Positions 32,120 to 40,802 of a stretch of DNA of 64,000 nucleotides are shown piece by piece; position 1 is the first letter of the stretch, and each line of letters starts with the position of its first letter. Origin of the DNA: Halioglobus sp. Its GTDB lineage: Bacteria; Pseudomonadota; Gammaproteobacteria; Pseudomonadales; Halieaceae. The translations under genes were made by a program, and so were the position numbers. The stretch lies in NCBI GenBank assembly GCA_002699145.1, contig PABK01000004.1, forward strand, positions 123,200-187,199, in the 5' to 3' direction. The notes under the pieces are model-generated. The model worked only from the letters and a program-made list of their open reading frames with translations. It did not search any database and had not been told where the DNA came from.

Positions 32120-33934
32120 CTAGTAGCCGGACTGCCCCTGCATGATGCGCGCATAGAACTCCCTGCTGAGCGCCTCGTAGCGCCGCGCGCGGGGTTTGCG
32201 CACGTAAATCACATCCGCCCCGACCCGGTCGGGGTGGTAGGCCTGCTCGCGCAACTCGCCCTTGAGCAGCTTGAACGTGGCCGTGGTCTGCGCCGAATGC
32301 AACACGCGTATGAATACCGGTTGCGCATAGGGTGGCAACTCCGCTTCGACCAGGGCCTGGAAAGCCGCCAGGTCCAGCGTGTCGTGCGCGGGTAACTCAA
32401 AGGCCACCATGCCCGCCCTGCCCTCAACGCCGGGGATCTCCACACCGTAGACATTGGCCATGTCGATCTGCGGGTGGGTGTTGATCACCTCGGCGACCTC
32501 GTTGGTGGAGACATTCTCCGCGCGCCAGCGATAGGTGTCGCCGGTACGGTCGACAAACTGGTAGTGTTTGATACCCATGGCGAAACCGACGTCGACCTGG
32601 CGAATGAGGTCGCCGGTATTGAACCAGCGATCACCGGGTTTACGGACGTCGTGCAGTATCTTGCGCTCGGTGGCCTGGCGATCGGTATAGCCCTCGAATT
32701 TGGTCATGTCGGTGATCTCGGCCAGCAGCAGGCCGGGTTCGCCCACAGGGACCTCGATACAGCGGCCGTTGGCGTCGCGCACGATCTCGTCGTTGTGCAC
32801 GTCGTACTGCACCAGGGTGACCGGGGTGAACGAGGCGCCGATGGTCTTGTCCTTGTTCAACAGGTTGACGAAGGTGACATTGCCCTCACTGGAACCGTAG
32901 ATCTCGCAGATGCGCTCCACCCCGAAACGCAGCTTGAAGCTATCCCATACGTCCGGCCGCAGCCCGTTGCCGAGCATTTTTTCCAGCGGGTTGTCGGCGT
33001 CATCGGGCGACTCGGGCTGCGCAGCCAGGTAGCGGCACAGCTCGCCGACGTAGACAAAGGCGTTGGTGTGGTGTTCCCGCACCTCGTCCCAGAACTGCGT
33101 CGCGGAAAAGTGCCGGCGCAGGAATATCGAGGCGCCGCCGCCGATAAAGCTGCAAAAACCCGGCCCCAGCCCGGTGAGGTGGTAGATCGGCAGGCACAGG
33201 TAGAGTCGGTCGCCGGGCCGCAGGCGGTAACCGGCGGGGCCCAGCGCTCTGCCGATGAGCAGCAGTTTGCGGTGTACCACGATGGCCGCCTTGGGCAGGC
33301 CCGTGGTGCCGGACGTAAACAGGTACAGGGCGTTGTCACCTGCGCGGATATCGCGGGTGACCGCGAGGTTGTGCTCGGGCATCTGCGCCAGCGCCGGCCC
33401 GACATCCTCGGCCCAGCCGGGCGCCGCCGCGGAGCCGCCATCTGCCACCCAGAAAACCCGCTCGCTGTCCAGTGCGAGCCCAGCGCGCACCTCGTCCAGC
33501 ACGGCCGCGCGCTCCTCGCCGACGATGCAGGCGCGGCAGTCGGTGGCCGCAAAGCAGTGCTGCAGGGCGTGCCCGCTGAGGCTGTTGTTGAGCAGCGCCG
33601 CGCAGGCGCCCAGCTTGGTGATGGCGATGACGGCGAGAAGAAACTCCGCGCGGTTTTCCATAAAGACCGCCACGCAGTCGCCGCGCCCGATGCCGCGCTG
33701 TTGCAACAGGTGCGCCAGTTGATTGGCCTCGGCGTTGAACTGCGAGTAGGTCCACTCGCGCCCCTCGAACAACAGCATGCAGTGGTCCGGAAAGCGCGCG
33801 ACACTCTGTTCGAACAGGCGCCCGAGCGAGTCCTTTTCCTCGTCGTCGGGCACGCCGCGGCGCAGCGCGGGCAGCACCGCGCGCAGTTCGCGCGTGACGC
33901 GCGCGGCTTCCCTGGCGGTCGACAGCAGCCCCAT
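32120..33934 (-). CDS. Long-chain acyl-CoA synthetase (FATP/FadD6-like)
   Basis: 604 residues. The ATP/AMP-binding motif LYLFTSGTTGLPKAAIV spans about 204-220; later motifs are ICEIYGSSEGNVTF, RWFNTGDLIRQVDVGF and the C-terminal FVDRTGDTYRWRAENVSTNEVAEVI, which are diagnostic of the fatty-acid transport protein/very-long-chain acyl-CoA synthetase branch. It activates fatty or cyclic carboxylic acids (for example steroid side-chain acids) to CoA thioesters. The nitronate monooxygenase gene ends 1 bp before its start, so the two are coupled. Confidence 0.9.
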   Translation of the reverse strand: MGLLSTAREAARVTRELRAVLPALRRGVPDDEEKDSLGRLFEQSVARFPDHCMLLFEGREWTYSQFNAEANQLAHLLQQRGIGRGDCVAVFMENRAEFLLAVIAITKLGACAALLNNSLSGHALQHCFAATDCRACIVGEERAAVLDEVRAGLALDSERVFWVADGGSAAAPGWAEDVGPALAQMPEHNLAVTRDIRAGDNALYLFTSGTTGLPKAAIVVHRKLLLIGRALGPAGYRLRPGDRLYLCLPIYHLTGLGPGFCSFIGGGASIFLRRHFSATQFWDEVREHHTNAFVYVGELCRYLAAQPESPDDADNPLEKMLGNGLRPDVWDSFKLRFGVERICEIYGSSEGNVTFVNLLNKDKTIGASFTPVTLVQYDVHNDEIVRDANGRCIEVPVGEPGLLLAEITDMTKFEGYTDRQATERKILHDVRKPGDRWFNTGDLIRQVDVGFAMGIKHYQFVDRTGDTYRWRAENVSTNEVAEVINTHPQIDMANVYGVEIPGVEGRAGMVAFELPAHDTLDLAAFQALVEAELPPYAQPVFIRVLHSAQTTATFKLLKGELREQAYHPDRVGADVIYVRKPRARRYEALSREFYARIMQGQSGY

Positions 33935-33935
33935 G

Positions 33936-34883
33936 TCAGCTGGCGTAGCGCCGCGCCAGGTTCTGCATCACCGCGTGAAACTCCTGCATCGTCTCCTCCA
34001 GGATATGCGCCACACTTTCTACCTTGTCGATGCGACCGCAGACCTGGCCGGTGAGCGGAATGGCCGCTTCCAGGTCGCCACCGAAGTATAGATCGAGAAT
34101 ATTGGCCATGTTCTCCATGACATTGAAGCTGCCCATCAGTTCCAGTTCGCCCGTGCGCTGCGTGCGCAGGGCGCGCAGCGCCGGCCGCGACCGCTGGTTG
34201 AGGAAGACGGTATCGGTGGAGCCGGCGCCGACGATGGCGTCTTTCCAGTTGTCGTGCACCGGCGATTCGGCGCTGGACACCATGCGCGTCCCCATCTGTA
34301 CACCCTCCGCGCCCATGGCGAAGGCGCCGGCCATGGATACGCCGTCGCAGATGCCACCGGCGGCAATAATCGGCAGGTCGGTGATGGCGCGTACCTGGGG
34401 CAGCAGCACCATCGTGGAAACCGGGCTGGGATTCTTGAAACCGCCGCCCTCGCCGCCCTCGACAACCAGGCCGTCCACGCCCGCGTCCAGCGCTTTCTTC
34501 GCCATGTCCAGGGTGGGCACGACGTGGAATACGGTGATGCCCGCCTGCTGGAACACCTCGGTGCACAGATCGGGGCTGCCCGAGGACGTGGTGACGAAGC
34601 GGATGCCCTGATCGATGACGAAGTCGATGGCCTCCGCCCCCTTGACGAAGGCCAGGGCCACGTTCATGCCGAAGGGCCTGTCGGTCAGCTCGCGCATCCT
34701 GGCCACCTCGGCCTTGACCTTGTCGAATTCCCCCGAGGAGGTCTCAATAATGCCCAGGCCACCGGCGTTGCTCACCGCCGCGGCGAGTTGCGAGCGGGCG
34801 ATCCAGCCCATGGGCGCCTGCACGATGGGGTATTTCGCGCCGGTAAGCCGGGTGATACGGGTGTCGATCGACAGGTCCGTCAT
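33936..34883 (-). CDS. Nitronate monooxygenase/2-nitropropane dioxygenase family protein
   Basis: 315 residues. FMN-binding TIM barrel: IVQAPMGWIARSQLAAAVSNAGGLGIIE at the N-terminus, GMNVAL, GLVVEGGEGGGF, PIIAAGGICDGVSMAGAFAMGAEGVQMGTR. Members oxidise nitronates or reduce enoyl thioesters (FabK-like). GAGGAG lies upstream of the ATG. In catabolic clusters such as this, NMO-family proteins are often of unknown specificity. Directly upstream of the acyl-CoA synthetase gene. Confidence 0.88.
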   Translation of the reverse strand: MTDLSIDTRITRLTGAKYPIVQAPMGWIARSQLAAAVSNAGGLGIIETSSGEFDKVKAEVARMRELTDRPFGMNVALAFVKGAEAIDFVIDQGIRFVTTSSGSPDLCTEVFQQAGITVFHVVPTLDMAKKALDAGVDGLVVEGGEGGGFKNPSPVSTMVLLPQVRAITDLPIIAAGGICDGVSMAGAFAMGAEGVQMGTRMVSSAESPVHDNWKDAIVGAGSTDTVFLNQRSRPALRALRTQRTGELELMGSFNVMENMANILDLYFGGDLEAAIPLTGQVCGRIDKVESVAHILEETMQEFHAVMQNLARRYAS

Positions 34884-34915
34884 TGCAGTGATTCTCCTCT
34901 ACTCGGGGTCAGGTC

Positions 34916-35950
34916 TTACAAAACACACTCACAGCCCGTTCCCGCCAGTGCGGTGTCCACGCGCGAGCGATCCGTGGGCGCCAGGGCCTGGTACTGCTCA
35001 CGAATCCAGCGCAGGCATTTCGCCTGGTAGGGGAACGTCTGCTGGGTCCAGGCGGCGCCGTCGATCTGCGCCTGCCAGGTAGGTTCTCCCGCCTCGGCCG
35101 CCGCTGCGTTGGCCAGCAGGGCCGGGGCGTAGACGCGACCGATTTCGGCCAGCAAACCGCGCAGGGTGTCGGGTTGCTCCTCCAGCGCCCGCCAGTCGTC
35201 ATCGCCCGGCTCCAGGCCGCTCAGGTCCTCCATGCGGTCCACCCAGGCCACCGTGCGCGGGGACAATTCGTGGGCGATCGCCCGCGGCGTCGGGTCGAAG
35301 CCGATCAGTTGCGTGAGCTGGCCGAGCAGGCCGAAATCCCCCGCACCGGGCCGGGCACCGAGAACAAAAGGCTGGCACTGCAGGTGCGCCTCCATGGCGG
35401 CGAGGAAGCGGCGGTAGCTGGCGTCTATTACCGCTGCGGTAATGTCGTTGGATCCCACCACGTAGAGGCGGCCGATCTGGCGCTCACTGAAGGCCGCCTT
35501 GAATTGCGCCAGCGCGTCCGGGGCCAGCGTCACGTCCATGGTCAGGGGCAGTAGTGTGCCGGCGTTGTCGGCATCTTCTGCGGGATACCAGCGATAGTGG
35601 AACATGAACTTCGTGCACCACTCGTCGGCGAAATCCTCCACCAGGTAATCGATGAACGCCAGCGCGGGATCGGTGGGCAGCACCGAGCGCCCGCTGTAGT
35701 CCTGTTCGAGCTGGCGAAGAATCGGGCTGGAATCACAGCGAGGCTGGATGTCGCCCTCCCCGTTCTCAAACAGGAACGTCGGGTGCAGCGTCGGCCGCGG
35801 TCTCTCCAGGCCCAGGGCCTCGAGCACCTGCGCCGGGTCCCCCCAGGTGATGGCGTGGGGAATGCGGCGGTAGCGCAGCAGGGCGAGCATCTTGCGCGTA
35901 TAGGGCGAACCTGTGCCGCCAATCAGACGCAGGCGCTTTTCCTCGGGCAT
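34916..35950 (-). CDS. Long glutathione S-transferase family protein
   Basis: 344 residues, much longer than normal GSTs (200-230). The N-terminal thioredoxin-like domain is recognised by GTGSPYTRKMLALLRYRRIPHAI and the cis-Pro region RPTLHPTFLFENGEGDIQPRCDSSPILRQLE. The C-terminal all-helical part contains FADEWCTKFMFHYRWY and PFVLGARPGAGDFGLLGQL. It is paralogous to the gene at 38442, with the same extended C-terminal region ending in a ...LRWIREQYQAL.. helix. GGAGGC lies before the ATG. It starts a minus-strand unit with NMO, acyl-CoA synthetase and DUF2855. Confidence 0.82.
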   Translation of the reverse strand: MPEEKRLRLIGGTGSPYTRKMLALLRYRRIPHAITWGDPAQVLEALGLERPRPTLHPTFLFENGEGDIQPRCDSSPILRQLEQDYSGRSVLPTDPALAFIDYLVEDFADEWCTKFMFHYRWYPAEDADNAGTLLPLTMDVTLAPDALAQFKAAFSERQIGRLYVVGSNDITAAVIDASYRRFLAAMEAHLQCQPFVLGARPGAGDFGLLGQLTQLIGFDPTPRAIAHELSPRTVAWVDRMEDLSGLEPGDDDWRALEEQPDTLRGLLAEIGRVYAPALLANAAAAEAGEPTWQAQIDGAAWTQQTFPYQAKCLRWIREQYQALAPTDRSRVDTALAGTGCECVL

Positions 35951-36151
35951 GGTGCCTCCAGCGAAGTATCAAATAGGCTCCGGCGCCGCGGCGGCGTATG
36001 TCCGGGCGGTTATATTGTCATAAACCGTGCCATAAAGTCACGCATGAGCGCGTGCAAGCGTGCAGTTTCTGCGACAGGCTGCTCTGGTGACCTGGTGTTC
36101 TACACTAGTGGTGAGAAAGAAGACATCGCAGGCTCAACCAGGAGAGAACCG

Positions 36152-37054
36152 ATGGGACCGAGATGTGCACTGACCGTTCTGCCGCTACTCGTCGTCATGT
36201 TGGCTGGATGCGGGAGCGACAATTCACAAAGTACAGAAAATGCTGCCGACAACGCGGCGGAGCAATCCGGAACAAGCAGCCCCACGGCACACGCCGAAGA
36301 GGATTTGGCTCCATCCTCCGTCCCCGAGGTCGACCTGGCAGCAGCCTGTCCGGAGTCTGACCAGACCGTTGCGGGACTGTGTACCGGCATGAGCGTGGCG
36401 GAAGCCGAAGCCGCGATCCGGGCGTATGCGCCCACCATGCCCATGGCGCACACACGCAGCGCTTTTCGCTACAGCGATGGTGTGGAACGACTGTCGACGG
36501 CAACCTACGTCAGTGAAATCCAGGCCGAGAGCAGTCACCCGGATGAGGGATTCAGCGTGTATTTCACGGCGCCTCCCGGGGAACCTCGGGTAAAAATGAT
36601 CAAACGCTGGCAGGGAGCCGAGGGCGCCAACCTGCCGCCGATGGCGGTCTATATCAACGCAATGATCGACAAGTATGGGGAACCGGTGCTCAACGCCTCC
36701 GTGCCGCAGGGTTCCCGGCCCTCGGTCATTCTGCGCTGGCACTTCCCGGCCGACGCAGCGCTCTGCGCGGATGTGGGACCGCAGGGCTGGGTCGTCGGCA
36801 TGCACCAGGCCGCCACCATTGACTATGTGGCGCGCTTGCGCGCGGCCGGGCAGGAGCCGGAGACATGCGCGTCGATCCTGCAGGCGCGATTGACGGCCCC
36901 CTCGGAGGACGTCTCGGTGACCCATGTGCAGATGGAACTGTCTGACCTGGCCCTGGGTGCGACGTCGGCCACGGCAACGCTGGCATGGCTTGACGAGACG
37001 GAACAGGAAGCGCGGCGGGCACGCCTGGAGAACGCGGAGGCGCCGCGCTTGTAG
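36152..37054 (+). CDS. Putative outer-membrane lipoprotein of unknown function
   Basis: 300 residues from the ATG at 36152 (AGGAGAG upstream; the open frame extends further 5' but overlaps the GST gene on the other strand). Signal peptide with lipobox LAGC, Cys20 the lipid attachment site, followed by an Asp-free +2 position (Gly-Ser), which fits outer-membrane sorting. A low-complexity Ser/Glu/Ala linker (21-55) leads into a domain with CPESDQTVAGLCTGMSVAEAEAAIRAYAP, reminiscent of SmpA/OmlA-like start motifs. Two further cysteines may form a disulfide. No family was recognised. Confidence 0.75.
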   Translation: MGPRCALTVLPLLVVMLAGCGSDNSQSTENAADNAAEQSGTSSPTAHAEEDLAPSSVPEVDLAAACPESDQTVAGLCTGMSVAEAEAAIRAYAPTMPMAHTRSAFRYSDGVERLSTATYVSEIQAESSHPDEGFSVYFTAPPGEPRVKMIKRWQGAEGANLPPMAVYINAMIDKYGEPVLNASVPQGSRPSVILRWHFPADAALCADVGPQGWVVGMHQAATIDYVARLRAAGQEPETCASILQARLTAPSEDVSVTHVQMELSDLALGATSATATLAWLDETEQEARRARLENAEAPRL

Positions 37055-37215
37055 CGGCGCGAGGCCCGCACCCTGCCCGCCGCCCCAACGCGACCGCTGA
37101 CCCAAATTGGATAGCGCAACGTCTGAACCGGAGCCCGCCGCATGGACAATAATCGCTGTCTGCGCCGCGACCAGACGCGGCGCCAGACCGGCTGGCAACC
37201 GCGCGAGGATGGTGT

Positions 37216-37512
37216 ATGGGTTACCTCAACAGAGCAGAGCTTGCAGCGCGACCCGCGGCCGGCCCCGGCGCGGGCGGCGCGGCAGCAGACGCCACACGGC
37301 TCGGTGACCTGTGTGCGGCGGCAGCCCTGTCACCGGCCTGGACGCCAGCGCGGGAGCGACTGCCGCAGGCGTCCGGCCAGTACCTCGTACTGTTGCGCAC
37401 CGAGAACTACCGCCTGATGCATTTCGACGCGGCGGATTCGATGTTCGAACCCCGCAGCCTCAGCGCTTCCGTCACGCACTGGGCCTCCCTGCCCGCGCTA
37501 CCCCGGGAATAG
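37216..37512 (+). CDS. Small DUF551-like protein
   Basis: 98 residues. The C-terminal half reads WTPARERLPQASGQYLVLL (42-60)...MHFDAADSMFEPRSLSASVTHWASLPALP, which matches the DUF551 layout (W-x-P-x-x-ERLP ... VLV ... VTHWMPLPEPP). DUF551 is mostly known from phages and prophages. GAGG stands 7 bp before the ATG at 37216. The N-terminal 40 residues are Ala/Gly-rich and may be non-functional. An overlapping frame from the ATG at 37142 has a better ribosome binding site, so a frameshifted longer ancestor is possible. Confidence 0.55.
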   Translation: MGYLNRAELAARPAAGPGAGGAAADATRLGDLCAAAALSPAWTPARERLPQASGQYLVLLRTENYRLMHFDAADSMFEPRSLSASVTHWASLPALPRE

Positions 37513-37648
37513 CCTCCGCCACGGCAATGCGGGCCAGCGAGCCGCGGACCGCAACTACACCAGCCGGCTGCTGTAGGCACGCGGCAGGTGACAGCGACAC
37601 CCGCGCCCACTACGCTGTACTCGAATCAGACTGTCATGGAGTAACTGG

Positions 37649-38428
37649 ATGCATCCGCAGGACAAGATAATCGTCGTCACCGGCGCCGGCAGCGGGATCG
37701 GCAAGGCCCTGGTAGCGAAATTTCTCGACGCAGGGGCGCGCGCGGTGGTCGGCGTCGACATCAATGCAGATACCAGCGAGGCCACTGCGCAGGAACTCGG
37801 CTGCATACCCATGACCGCTGACGTGGCGCGCGAGGATGACGTGCTGCGCGTTATCGAGGAAACCGAACGGGATATCGGTCCCATCGACCTGTTCTGCTCC
37901 AACGCCGGCGTCGGCGCCGGCGCCAGCGAACAATCGCCAAACGAGGAGTGGCAGTTTTGCTGGGATGTCAACGTTATGGCCCACGTGTACGCGGCGCGGC
38001 ACCTGGTGCCCAGGATGATCCAGCGCGGCGGCGGCTACCTGCTCAACACCGCCTCGGCAGCCGGTCTGCTCAACCAGTTGGGCGGCGCGGCCTACGGTGT
38101 CACCAAACACGCGGCGGTGGGCTTTGCCGAATGGCTGGCGATGACCTACGCCCACCAGGGCATCGGCGTCTCGGTGCTCTGCCCCCAGGCAGTGCGCACG
38201 GCAATGACGGAAAACGTCGAGGACACCAGCACCCAGGCGGCGGCGACGGACGGCATGATGGAACCCGCGGCCTTGGCCGATATCGTCCTCGAACACCTGC
38301 AACGCGACGCGTTCCTGATCCTCACACATGAAGAGGTGCGCCAGTACATGCAGCGCAAGTCCACCGACTACGATCGCTGGATCGGCGGCATGAACCGCCT
38401 CTACCGTCGCCTCTCCGGCGCAGAGTGA
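37649..38428 (+). CDS. Short-chain dehydrogenase/reductase
   Basis: 259 residues with TGAGSGIG (11-18), CSNAGVG (83-89), Ser136 and Y149-GVT-K153. Asp37 after beta-2 (VVGVDIN) predicts NAD use. The ribosome binding site GGAG precedes the ATG. It is followed after 13 bp by the long GST gene and then, after 12 bp, by the MBL-fold gene, so the three form an operon. Substrate unknown. Confidence 0.88.
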   Translation: MHPQDKIIVVTGAGSGIGKALVAKFLDAGARAVVGVDINADTSEATAQELGCIPMTADVAREDDVLRVIEETERDIGPIDLFCSNAGVGAGASEQSPNEEWQFCWDVNVMAHVYAARHLVPRMIQRGGGYLLNTASAAGLLNQLGGAAYGVTKHAAVGFAEWLAMTYAHQGIGVSVLCPQAVRTAMTENVEDTSTQAAATDGMMEPAALADIVLEHLQRDAFLILTHEEVRQYMQRKSTDYDRWIGGMNRLYRRLSGAE

Positions 38429-38441
38429 CGCGGTTCCGGCC

Positions 38442-39545
38442 ATGGATAGCTCTCTCCTGCCGCTGACCGTCTACGGCTCCAACCTGTCCTATTTCACCGG
38501 CAAGCTGGAGATGTACCTGCGCCTCAAGGGTATCGGCTACCGCCTGGAGGCGATGACTACACGCACCGTCATGCCGCGGGTGAAACGCGAGACCGGCACC
38601 ACCCAGATGCCCGCGGTGAAGCTCGCCGACGGGCGCTGGATGTCCGATACCACGCCGATGATCGCCTGGCTCGAGCAACAGCAACCGGACCCGCCCATCA
38701 TCCCCGTGGAGCCGCAACAGCGTTTCTTTTGCCTGTTGCTGGAGGACTACGCCGACGAGTGGCTGTGGCGGCCGGCCATGCACTACCGCTGGTACTGGGA
38801 CGAGGGCGCCCTGTTGCAGAGCCGCCACCTGGCCGACGAACTCGCCTGCGACATGACTGCGCCGGGCTTCCTCAAACGCTGGATGATTCGCCGGCGCCAG
38901 CGCGGCGGCTACACCCGCGGCGACGGCATCGACGAGAATAATCGCGCCCAGGTCGAGGCGATCTACCTGCGCAACCTGGACTGGCTGCAGTCGCTGCTGG
39001 CGGGTCGTGATTACCTGCTGGGGAACAGTCCCAGCCTGGCCGATGTCGCTTTCATGGGGCCGTTTTTTCGCCATTTCTCCCAGGACCCGGTCGCCGCGGA
39101 AATCATGCGCCAGCGCGCACCAGCAGTGTGGGCCTGGGTGGCGCGGCTGTGGAATTGCGCGCCTGCTCAGGTGACCGGGGACTGGCTGTCCGGTGTACCG
39201 GAGGACTGGGGCCCCTGCCTGGACGATATCGGCCAGGCCTACCTGCCCTACCTGTGCCAGAATATCGCCGCCGTGCGCTCAGGAGAGAAGCGTTTCAGTC
39301 CCACGGTGGACGGCGTCACCTACGAGCGTGCGCGCACCTCGCGTTACCGCATCTGGTGCCTGGAGCAACTGCGCGACCATTTCCAGGCCCTGCCGGCGGA
39401 CTGCCAGGGCCCAGTGCAGGCGCGCCTCGACCGGCACGCCTGCTGGGAACCCATGTGGCGCGTGGAGAACCTCGACAGCGGCGTCAACCGCCATGTGACG
39501 CCACCCTTCGGCTGCAGCGACAAGATGCTGCAGGTGCATACGTAA
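38442..39545 (+). CDS. Long glutathione S-transferase family protein, paralogue of 34916-35950
   Basis: 367 residues. The N-terminal thioredoxin-like part is YGSNLSYFTGKLEMYLRLKGIGYRLEAM...TTQMPAVKLADGRWMSDTTPMIAWLE with the expected cis-Pro (QMPAV) and ESDT-like Ser-Asp-Thr. The helical C-terminus contains YADEWLWRPAMHYRWYWDEG, closely similar to FADEWCTKFMFHYRWY of the other long GST, and a long extra segment after residue 230. Both may be detoxification or isomerase-type GSTs acting on catabolic intermediates. Middle gene of the SDR-GST-MBL operon. Confidence 0.83.
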   Translation: MDSSLLPLTVYGSNLSYFTGKLEMYLRLKGIGYRLEAMTTRTVMPRVKRETGTTQMPAVKLADGRWMSDTTPMIAWLEQQQPDPPIIPVEPQQRFFCLLLEDYADEWLWRPAMHYRWYWDEGALLQSRHLADELACDMTAPGFLKRWMIRRRQRGGYTRGDGIDENNRAQVEAIYLRNLDWLQSLLAGRDYLLGNSPSLADVAFMGPFFRHFSQDPVAAEIMRQRAPAVWAWVARLWNCAPAQVTGDWLSGVPEDWGPCLDDIGQAYLPYLCQNIAAVRSGEKRFSPTVDGVTYERARTSRYRIWCLEQLRDHFQALPADCQGPVQARLDRHACWEPMWRVENLDSGVNRHVTPPFGCSDKMLQVHT

Positions 39546-39557
39546 GACGGAGTAAAC

Positions 39558-40634
39558 ATGAAAAAGTCCCTGCTGGTTGTCGTGCTCGTCCTCGTTGCCA
39601 TCGGTGCTGTCCTGTACAGCCAGCGTGCCGGCCTGTCCATGCGCATCTTCGAACGCGGCGCCGGCGCCGCGATGACCTCGGACCCCACCGCCGAACTGGA
39701 CGACGGCCTGCACGTGCTGTTGTGCGGCGCCGGCGGCCCGCTGCCGGACCCGAAGCGTTCCGGACCGTGTGTGGCGGTGATCGCCGGCGAGCACTTCTTC
39801 GTGGTCGACGCGGGTACCGGCGGCCTGCGCAACCTGGTCGGCCTGCGCTACCCCGTCGGGCGCATCGAGGCGGTGTTATTGACGCACTTTCACTCCGACC
39901 ACATCGACGGCCTCGGCGAGATGGCGACGATCCGCTGGGTCAACGGCGCCAATACCGAGCCGCTGCCAGTGATCGGCCCCAGCGGCGTCGAACGCGTGGT
40001 AGACGGTTTCAACCTGGCCTATGCGCAGGACGGCGGATACCGCCACGCGCACCACGGCGCCACGGTCGCGCCCACCTCGGGCTTCGGCATGCGCGCGCAG
40101 GCGTTTGCGTCGCCCGCCGCCGGTGAACTGCACACGGTATTCGAGCAGGGAGCGCTGACTGTCCAGGCGCTGGCGGTGGATCACACGCCAGTCAGTCCCG
40201 CCGTCGGCTATTTGTTCAGCTACAAGGGTCGCAGCGTGCTGATCAGCGGCGATACCGCGAAATCGGCCAATCTGCAGCAGTTCGCCGAGGGAGTGGACCT
40301 GCTGGTACACGAGGCCCTGGCGCCCAATATCGTCGGCACGATGAGTGAGGTCGCGACCCGGGTCGGCAATGGCGGCATGGCAAAAATCACCCGTGATATC
40401 CTCGACTACCACGCGAGTCCGGTGGAGGCCGCCCAAACGGCCCGCGACGCGGGTGTCGGGCACCTGCTTTACTACCATATCGTGCCGCCACTGGTATTGC
40501 CGGGCATGGCCGCGGCGTGGCTGGAGGGCGTCGACGAGGTCTTTCCCAACCACACGCTGGGCGAGGACGGCACCGCCTTCTCCCTGCCCGCCGGTTCCAG
40601 CGAAATCGTGATGACCAGCGCCGGCGGCCTCTAG
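39558..40634 (+). CDS. Exported or membrane-anchored MBL-fold hydrolase
   Basis: 358 residues. An N-terminal hydrophobic segment (4-20, LLVVVLVLVAIGAVLYS) is a signal or anchor. The metallo-beta-lactamase metal motif is H110-F-H112-S-D114-H115, followed by GHLLYYHIVPP-like and SGDTAKS (Asp ligand of the second metal site). The fold resembles RNase Z/arylsulfatase-type MBL proteins. It probably hydrolyses an ester or lactone in the periplasm. CGGAG stands 9 bp before the ATG. Last gene of the SDR-GST-MBL operon. Confidence 0.87.
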   Translation: MKKSLLVVVLVLVAIGAVLYSQRAGLSMRIFERGAGAAMTSDPTAELDDGLHVLLCGAGGPLPDPKRSGPCVAVIAGEHFFVVDAGTGGLRNLVGLRYPVGRIEAVLLTHFHSDHIDGLGEMATIRWVNGANTEPLPVIGPSGVERVVDGFNLAYAQDGGYRHAHHGATVAPTSGFGMRAQAFASPAAGELHTVFEQGALTVQALAVDHTPVSPAVGYLFSYKGRSVLISGDTAKSANLQQFAEGVDLLVHEALAPNIVGTMSEVATRVGNGGMAKITRDILDYHASPVEAAQTARDAGVGHLLYYHIVPPLVLPGMAAAWLEGVDEVFPNHTLGEDGTAFSLPAGSSEIVMTSAGGL

Positions 40635-40802
40635 TAACAGCGCGCTGCGCACGGCCGCACACGGGGAGCCTGCAGCGGAAAAAAGTCGAACGCGCCAGGC
40701 AGCTGTGGCCCGCGCGGGTGTACTGGATGCACTCCCTGGGGGATGACCACGAGGGAAGACGGGACGCGCCGGACTGAACGCCGGCACAGCCCCGCTGCGG
40801 TT

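Noticed and set aside
32474..34054. 526-codon open frame antisense to the acyl-CoA synthetase
   Set aside because: Long antisense frames are expected in GC-rich coding DNA; no motif was recognised.
35597..36151. Upstream extension of the lipoprotein frame
   Set aside because: Overlaps the GST gene in antisense, and a signal peptide with lipobox begins at the ATG at 36152.
37142..37417. Alternative small gene starting at 37142
   Set aside because: It has a plausible ribosome binding site but no similarity; the overlapping frame from 37216 carries the DUF551-like pattern and was preferred.
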